From: Mailhella sp. | GTDB lineage: Bacteria; Desulfobacterota; Desulfovibrionia; Desulfovibrionales; Desulfovibrionaceae | Length of the DNA stretch: 9,800 nucleotides | NCBI GenBank assembly: GCA_017411945.1 | Contig: JAFQPD010000025.1 | Location: 1-9,800 of the forward strand | Direction: 5' to 3' | Shown here: one piece after another, positions 6,027-9,800 of the stretch | How positions within the stretch are numbered: position 1 is the stretch's first letter | Layout: every line of letters starts with the position of its first letter | Translations under genes and position numbers: made by a program | The notes under the pieces: model-generated | What the model was told of the DNA's origin: nothing | Database searches by the model: none | What the model saw: the letters and a program-made list of their open reading frames with translations, nothing else

Positions 6027-6102
6027 GGGCAGTTAGCTCAGCTGGTAGAGCATCGCCTTCACACGGCGGGGGTCACAGGTTCAAGTCCTGTACTGCCCAC
6101 CA
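6027..6102 (+). tRNA. tRNA-Val (anticodon CAC)
   Basis: A 76-base cloverleaf: acceptor arms GGGCAGT/ACTGCCC, D stem GCTC/GAGC, anticodon stem TCGCC/GGCGG with loop TTCACAC (anticodon CAC, reads GUG), variable GGGTC, T arm ACAGG-TTCAAGT-CCTGT. The discriminator A and the CCA end are encoded. It is transcribed with the tRNA-Asp 33 bases downstream. Confidence 0.97.
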
Positions 6103-6135
6103 TGCCGACATAAAGGGTTCGTCCCATCCATATTT

Positions 6136-6212
6136 GGAGCGGTAGTTCAGTCGGTTAGAACGCCGGCCTGTCACGCCGGAGGTCGAGGGTTCAAGTCCCT
6201 TCCGCTTCGCCA
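6136..6212 (+). tRNA. tRNA-Asp (anticodon GTC)
   Basis: A 77-base cloverleaf: acceptor arms GGAGCGG/CCGCTTC with one G-U pair, anticodon stem CCGGC/GCCGG with loop CTGTCAC (anticodon GTC), T loop TTCAAGT. The discriminator G and the CCA end are encoded. It is the second gene of the tRNA unit and is followed at once by a terminator. Confidence 0.97.
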
Positions 6213-6215
6213 TTT

Positions 6216-6246
6216 AGGCCCGTCGAAAGACGGGCCTTTTTGTTTT
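6216..6246 (+). terminator. Terminator of the tRNA unit
   Basis: AGGCCCGTC (6216-6224) and GACGGGCCT (6229-6237) form a perfect 9-bp stem with a GAAA tetraloop, followed by T residues to 6241 and a second TTTT. On the minus strand there is no T run, so it would not end the flavoprotein operon. A 14-base palindrome GCGTTCGCGAACGC (6251-6264), lacking a T run, lies between the two units. Confidence 0.9.
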
Positions 6247-6284
6247 AACCGCGTTCGCGAACGCTCCTCAGCCTTGAAGCCTCT

Positions 6285-7001
6285 TCATGCTTCTTGCCCC
6301 ATCTTTTCCGCAGTACGCAAAGCTTCGTTGCCGACCATGGCCCCAAGGTCGTCCACCCCGGTCACGAAAAGCCGCCCCCTGTCTTTCCAGCGCGCATGTC
6401 CCAGCATCTGCCGGTACGCTTCCGCAGGCCCGGCAAACGATCGGAGAAAATGACTTTCGCCGCACATGAGGAGCATGGCTTCCCTTACCTTCAAATCCCG
6501 GAGCCGGTTCTTCTGCGAATAAGGATACAGCCTGTCGAGGACGCATTTCAGATGCCCGCTGAAATTGTACCAGTAAAGCGGACTGCATAGCACAAGGAGC
6601 TCCGCCTCTTCCAGCTTGGGATAAAAGGCATCGAAGCTGTCCTTGATGACGCATGGCGTGCCTGCAGTCCAGCATCCGCCGCAGTGCAGGCAGGCCCCCA
6701 TGGGGGTCCGGGCACTGTGGAAGACATCCACCGCATGTCCGGCAAGCCTTGCGCCCTTGATAAAGGCGTCTGCGAGCAGGATACTGTTGCCCCCGCTCCG
6801 GCCGCTCCCCGTTACCACGAGGATATTCTTGGAATGCCCAGACCCGGCCGTCGTGAAGGAATCGACATCGACGCGCACCGAAGAAGAAACATGCCTGAAC
6901 AGAGCCCCTCCGGCAAACGATGCCAAAGACAGGAGTCCCGCAGCAGACAAAAGCTTTCTTCGTGAAAAGCCCCGTTCCGAGCTATTGCCGCTCTCGCTCA
7001 T
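6285..7001 (-). CDS. Tat-exported flavodoxin-fold FMN protein with four-cysteine motif (Isf-like)
   Basis: A 238-residue protein (240 if the TTG at 7007 is used). It begins with a twin-arginine signal, FSRRKLLSAAGLLSLASFAGG at about 12-32, so it should be exported folded with its cofactor. The mature part is an NADPH-dependent FMN reductase/flavodoxin-like domain: phosphate loop GSGRSGGNS (65-73), then CSPLYWYNFSGHLK (about 139-152). Between them lies C104-x2-C107-x2-C110-x6-C117. Iron-sulfur flavoproteins (Isf) carry a compact Cx2Cx2C...C motif here that binds a 4Fe-4S cluster. The partner upstream lacks the full motif. It would act as an electron carrier or reductase in the periplasm; the substrate is unknown. 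I preferred the ATG at 7001 with GGGG 7 bases upstream; the TTG two codons earlier has GAGG at the same distance. It lies about 35 bases after the preceding FMN protein gene, probably in the same operon. Confidence 0.82.
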   Translation of the reverse strand: MSESGNSSERGFSRRKLLSAAGLLSLASFAGGALFRHVSSSVRVDVDSFTTAGSGHSKNILVVTGSGRSGGNSILLADAFIKGARLAGHAVDVFHSARTPMGACLHCGGCWTAGTPCVIKDSFDAFYPKLEEAELLVLCSPLYWYNFSGHLKCVLDRLYPYSQKNRLRDLKVREAMLLMCGESHFLRSFAGPAEAYRQMLGHARWKDRGRLFVTGVDDLGAMVGNEALRTAEKMGQEA

Positions 7002-7036
7002 AGGCAAACCCCGACCTCGTGCATGAAAACGCCCGC

Positions 7037-7585
7037 CTAGCCGATCTTCCTGCCAAGCTCATAGGCATCGTCAAGTTCCTTCTTGCCCCTGATATCGCCG
7101 ACGGACATGACTCCCCCGCAGAGTACTTTGCCAAGGCTGTTCCAGCCCATATGCTTTTGCAGGCTCTCATACCAGCACACGCTTTCTTCAAAGCCATGCC
7201 CTTCCGCCGCCATGATGAGCACGCAGCCCTTCTGAGGATTGCGGTAGCCGGGGTCGCATTCCGCAACGGCAAAGAGGCGGTCGAAGGCTATTTTCAGCTG
7301 GCCGCTTATGCTCCAGTAGTAAAGCGGGGAGGCAAGCACGACGATATCGGCCGCCCTGTACACAGGGTAGATGAGCTCCATGCCATCCTTCTGCACGCAA
7401 GGGCTGGAAGGATCTTTCCCGCCGCCAAAGCACCCTTTGCATCCCCCTATGGACATTCCGCCAAGAAAGAATTCCGCAACGCTGTGGCCTGCCTCGCGTG
7501 CGCCCTTGGCAAAAGCCGAAGTCAGAGCGGAGGTGTTCCCATTTTTTCGAGGACTGCCATTGAGAATAATGATGTTCTTGCCCAT
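7037..7585 (-). CDS. NADPH-dependent FMN reductase / flavodoxin-family oxidoreductase
   Basis: A 182-residue cytoplasmic flavodoxin-fold protein. Residues 3-19 are a beta strand and FMN phosphate loop (NIIILNGSPRKNGNTS); SPLYYWSISGQLK at 86-98 is the second flavin-binding segment. Cys49, Cys52 and Cys63 (in GGCKGCFGGG...SPC) keep part of an Isf-type cysteine cluster but not four closely spaced cysteines. Such proteins reduce flavins, quinones or nitro compounds, or pass electrons; the exact substrate cannot be told. AGGAG lies 5 bases before the ATG. It sits between a TetR regulator and the Tat-exported paralogue, all on one strand, which suggests a redox or electrophile-stress module controlled by that TetR. 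Confidence 0.88.
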   Translation of the reverse strand: MGKNIIILNGSPRKNGNTSALTSAFAKGAREAGHSVAEFFLGGMSIGGCKGCFGGGKDPSSPCVQKDGMELIYPVYRAADIVVLASPLYYWSISGQLKIAFDRLFAVAECDPGYRNPQKGCVLIMAAEGHGFEESVCWYESLQKHMGWNSLGKVLCGGVMSVGDIRGKKELDDAYELGRKIG

Positions 7586-7692
7586 GCCTTCTCCTGTGAT
7601 GAAACTGATGGCCGGCCTTGGCCAGACGCTATTTTGTAATAATCACTAAAAAATTGTCAAGCAGGCGCGGCGCATCTTTTCTCGGCAAAAGT
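7586..7692 (-). promoter_or_regulatory. Gap between the TetR gene and the FMN reductases, candidate promoter
   Basis: On the minus strand TTGACA (7663-7658) is followed, after 16 bases, by TACAAA, a fair sigma-70 promoter for the two flavoprotein genes. Closer to the gene is an inverted repeat TGGCC-N6-GGCCA (around 7610-7625), a possible operator. No terminator is obvious after the TetR gene, so read-through is also possible. Confidence 0.4.
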
Positions 7693-8310
7693 TCAACGAG
7701 CTTCGGGAGAAGGGAGCAGGCGCAGCGCATGGCTGGCCATGGCTTTGAGCTCGGCCTGGAGGATGCCGTCGCGAGCCTGAATGGACAAGCCTTCCAAAAA
7801 GGCATTCAAAGCTCCCGCCAGCGCGGGGATGTCGGCATCGGCTGCGAGCTGTCCGTCGAGAACGGCCCTCTGCAGCCTGTCGGCAAACATCTTTTTCGTG
7901 GCGAAACGCAAACGCCGGACAGCCTCGCTCACCTCTCTGGCTTCACTGGAGATGTTGATGGCGGCAAGGACCACCATGCAGCCGCAGGGCGTATCAGGAG
8001 ACAAAAGGATTTCCGCGGCTTCAAGGAAAAAGTTCTCCACGGCTCTAGCTATGTCCGGCTCGCCGAGAAAACGCTCGGCAGGCTTGCTCCAGTATGCCTG
8101 CTCATAATAGTCAAGGGCCTCAATGAACAAGGCGGACTTATTGCCGAAGCTGGCATACAGGCTTGGCGCGTTTATGCCCATGGCGGAGCAAAGGGCGGCA
8201 ACAGAGGCAGGCTCGTAGCCTTGCCGCCAGAACACTTCCAAAGCCTTTTCCAAGGCTTCGTTCCTGTCAAAAGCCCTTGGGCGTCCTTTTCCCTGAAGAG
8301 ATGAGCGCAT
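7693..8310 (-). CDS. TetR/AcrR-family transcriptional regulator
   Basis: A 205-residue regulator of typical TetR length. The N-terminal helix-turn-helix spans about 13-60: EALEKALEVFWRQGYEPAS, then VAALCSAMGINAPSLYASFG and NKSALF, the standard recognition helix ending in Y-x-x-F-G-x-K. The C-terminal ligand domain contains TPCGCMVV (about 108-114), the P-x-GC pattern found in TetR members that respond to electrophiles or quinones; Cys109 and Cys111 could be reactive. It starts at ATG with AGGA about 8 bases upstream. It lies upstream of, and on the same strand as, two flavin reductase-like genes, so it is probably their repressor and autoregulated. The ligand is unknown. Confidence 0.92.
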   Translation of the reverse strand: MRSSLQGKGRPRAFDRNEALEKALEVFWRQGYEPASVAALCSAMGINAPSLYASFGNKSALFIEALDYYEQAYWSKPAERFLGEPDIARAVENFFLEAAEILLSPDTPCGCMVVLAAINISSEAREVSEAVRRLRFATKKMFADRLQRAVLDGQLAADADIPALAGALNAFLEGLSIQARDGILQAELKAMASHALRLLPSPEAR

Positions 8311-8335
8311 GACGTTTTCCTATCCATACGAGGTG

Positions 8336-8360
8336 GCGATACCTGGATCAGGATACTCGC
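8336..8360 (-). promoter_or_regulatory. Near-palindrome over the TetR promoter, candidate operator
   Basis: CCTG-GAT-CAGG (8342-8352) is flanked by GCGA (8336-8339) and TCGC (8357-8360), an imperfect inverted repeat centred about 37 bases before the TetR start. On the minus strand the -10-like TATCCT (8356-8351) overlaps it, with TTGATT 16 bases upstream. This is typical placement for an autoregulatory TetR operator. Confidence 0.35.
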
Positions 8361-8374
8361 TCTCCACAAAAAAT

Positions 8375-8660
8375 CAATGAATGTCACAAGTTCAATCCAT
8401 TCCCCCCAAGCCCGGCAGAGGCAGGGCCTCGGTCGCCGCACCGCCCTCCCCCGATGCCCCTTCTCGAAGCGCATCGGCAGCCTCCTTCAGGCTCTACGGC
8501 ATTCTGCGAAAGCTCGTTCCTCCCCCATTCGCACGACACAAGCGTCGCCATTCCCGAAAAAATTAAATTGAGCAATCAAACAATTTTTAAAGACTTTTAT
8601 TTTATCTATTTTAAAACAACATGTTATCATAAGATACCCCCTTTCCGGCTCAAGCCTTTT
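8375..8660. other. Intergenic stretch: GC-rich patch then AT-rich patch, no supported gene
   Basis: About 8395-8545 is GC-rich, unlike the other non-coding gaps here, and short frames exist on both strands (about 60 codons). None has a good start with a ribosome binding site together with recognisable protein features. It may be a gene remnant. From 8560 the sequence turns AT-rich, with TTGAGCAATCAA (8568-8579), a short inverted repeat of unknown meaning. Confidence 0.3.
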
Positions 8661-8664
8661 TCTC

Positions 8665-8692
8665 TTGACTCAATCTGCCAGCATATTACAAT
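8665..8692 (+). promoter_or_regulatory. Promoter of pta
   Basis: TTGACT (8665-8670), a 16-base spacer and TACAAT (8687-8692) give a strong sigma-70-like match. The start would be near 8699, with an untranslated leader of about 60 bases. The gene's ribosome binding site AAGGAG (8747-8752) lies 8 bases before the ATG. Confidence 0.6.
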
Positions 8693-8760
8693 AAACGAAC
8701 TCATATCTTTTTGTTCAGCTTTTCCGCTTTGGCAGATAAATCTTTCAAGGAGTTCTTCCC

Positions 8761-9800
8761 ATGGCCCGTACTCTTTTCATGACCGCCCTTGCGGCTAACT
8801 CCGGCAAGGCTGAAGCCGTTGCCGCTATGATGGAGCTCGTCAAGGGCAAGGCCGAAGCCCCTGTGCTCTTCCGCCCCGTGCCCTGCCTCTGCACCGCCCG
8901 CGACCTCATCAACGCCGGCAAGGGCAACGAGCTCATCGACTCCGTGCTCGCCTCCTACAAGGAAGCCGCCTCCAAGGCCGACTTCGTGCTCGTCGAAGGC
9001 ACTGACTTCGAAGGCAAGAGCGCAGCTTTCGAAGGCGCCCTCAACGGCTGCCTCGCTGCCAACATGGGCACTCCTGCCATGCTCGTCATCAACGGCGAAG
9101 GCTGCTCCGCCGCCGAAGTCATCGCCACTGTGATGACCTGGCAGTGCCAGATGAAGGAACAGGCCGTGGAACTGCTCGGCGTGTTCCTCACCGGCATGTC
9201 CGCTGAAGACGAAAAGGCCGTGAACGCCCACTTCGCCTTCCCCGTGAGCAGCAAGGCCGCCGACTTCGCCTGCATCCTCGACTCCTGCGAAGGCCACATC
9301 ACCCCCCGCCTCTTCGAATTCGGCCTCATCGAGCAGGCCCAGAAGCACATGATGCGCATAGTCCTGCCCGAAGGCGAGGAAGACCGCCTCATCAACGCCG
9401 CCGCCATCCTCATCCAGCGCAAGGTGGCCAAGATCATCCTCCTCGGCAACGAAGGCAAGATCAAGGCCCGCGCCGCCGAACTCGGCGTGAACGTGGACGA
9501 AGCCGAAATCATCGAGCCCACCGCCTCCGCCGACTACGAAGACTTCTCCGCCACCTACGCCGAACTGCGCGCCAAGAAGGGCGTGACCATCGAGCAGGCC
9601 CGCGAGAAGATGGCCGACAACACCTACTTCGGCACTATGATGATCTATAAGGACAAGGCCGACGGCATGGTTTCCGGCGCTGTGAACACCACCGCCCACA
9701 CCGTGCGCCCCGCCCTTGAATTCATCAAGACCAAGCCCAGCGCCTCCATCGTGTCCAGCGCCTTCTTCGTCTGCCTGAAGGACCGCGTGAACACCTACGG
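8761..9800 (+). CDS. pta: Phosphate acetyltransferase, partial (3' end outside the window)
   Basis: The first 346 codons of a Pta-type enzyme, which interconverts acetyl-CoA and acetyl phosphate; with acetate kinase it yields ATP from acetyl-CoA. From about residue 181 (ITPRLFEFGLIEQAQ, then RIVLPEGEEDRLINAAAIL) the PTA_PTB catalytic domain is clear, with NTYFGTMMIYKDKADGMVSG, VNTTAHTVRPALEFIKT and SIVSSAFFVCL. In front lies a domain of about 175 residues resembling the BioD-like N-terminus of long Pta enzymes (MARTLFMTALAANSGKAEAV, then VLVEGTDF), but its NSGKAE lacks the full Walker A and there is no room for a DRTGG domain. In E. coli about 390 residues precede the catalytic part. Codon use is extremely biased (GCC, GGC, CTC, AAG), as in highly expressed genes, in line with a central role in energy metabolism. 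Confidence 0.93.
   Translation, partial: MARTLFMTALAANSGKAEAVAAMMELVKGKAEAPVLFRPVPCLCTARDLINAGKGNELIDSVLASYKEAASKADFVLVEGTDFEGKSAAFEGALNGCLAANMGTPAMLVINGEGCSAAEVIATVMTWQCQMKEQAVELLGVFLTGMSAEDEKAVNAHFAFPVSSKAADFACILDSCEGHITPRLFEFGLIEQAQKHMMRIVLPEGEEDRLINAAAILIQRKVAKIILLGNEGKIKARAAELGVNVDEAEIIEPTASADYEDFSATYAELRAKKGVTIEQAREKMADNTYFGTMMIYKDKADGMVSGAVNTTAHTVRPALEFIKTKPSASIVSSAFFVCLKDRVNTY

Noticed and set aside
5805..6113. A 102-codon + strand ORF running into tRNA-Val
   Set aside because: Overlaps the tRNA, its promoter and the leader ORF; the protein looks random.
6027..6212. tRNA-Val/tRNA-Asp as an integration site for the flavoprotein/TetR segment
   Set aside because: No integrase gene and no direct repeat of a tRNA 3' end was seen downstream, so there is no evidence of an inserted element.
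8172..8474. A 100-codon minus-strand ORF with a good ribosome binding site (GGAGG, 6 bases before ATG at 8474)
   Set aside because: It runs out of frame through the start of the clear TetR gene, and its Arg-rich sequence shows no domain.
8568..8579. TTGAGCAATCAA as an FNR/CRP-type site before pta
   Set aside because: Half-site spacing is two bases shorter than TTGAT-N4-ATCAA, and it lies about 90 bases upstream of the promoter found.
8701..9699. A 332-codon minus-strand ORF opposite pta
   Set aside because: Antisense artefact of the extreme codon bias of pta; low-complexity Gly/His/Val/Asp composition.

Overview
The window looks like chromosomal DNA of an anaerobic, moderately GC-rich delta-proteobacterium, probably a Desulfovibrionaceae member (Desulfovibrio/Bilophila-like). 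This is inferred from the gene set (an arylacetate-CoA ligase with a tandem-ACT partner, phosphate acetyltransferase, iron-sulfur-flavoprotein-like reductases) and from the strong GC3 codon bias. No taxonomic marker was tested. Coding strands alternate, and most intergenic gaps carry visible control signals.

Layout. (1) 1-1340, + strand: the end of an exbB-like gene, exbD and a tonB-like gene, overlapping one another and closed by a terminator at 1381-1422. Together they energise TonB-dependent outer-membrane uptake. (2) 3396-1450, - strand: a MATE exporter and, 15 bases on, a DtxR/MntR-family metalloregulator, convergent with tonB. (3) 3397-3767: a gap holding the MATE promoter, a candidate small RNA on the + strand (promoter, long stem-loop, terminator) and the end of the next operon. 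(4) 5513-3768, - strand: arylacetate (phenylacetate)-CoA ligase followed by a two-ACT-domain protein. (5) 5514-5905, - strand: the leader of that operon. It encodes a 33-residue peptide with an ATG and ribosome binding site and the run FSFGFFFYF, followed by mutually exclusive antiterminator and terminator hairpins. (6) 5985-6246, + strand: promoter, tRNA-Val(CAC), tRNA-Asp(GTC), terminator. (7) 8310-6285, - strand: a TetR regulator and two flavodoxin-fold FMN proteins, the second with a Tat signal and a compact four-cysteine motif. (8) 8311-8760: a control gap. (9) 8761 to the window end, + strand: phosphate acetyltransferase with an unusually short N-terminal region.

The most notable observation is the ribosome-mediated, phenylalanine-responsive attenuator in front of the arylacetate-CoA ligase/ACT operon. 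Its peptide resembles the PheM and PheL leaders of enterobacteria. Region 2, within the last codons of the peptide, can form a 13-bp antiterminator with the 5' arm of the terminator. Operon expression when Phe-tRNA is short implies that the ligase serves to make phenylalanine from phenylacetate (through a 2-oxoacid oxidoreductase encoded elsewhere), not to degrade it. All of this is read by eye from the sequence; no folding or database search was run.
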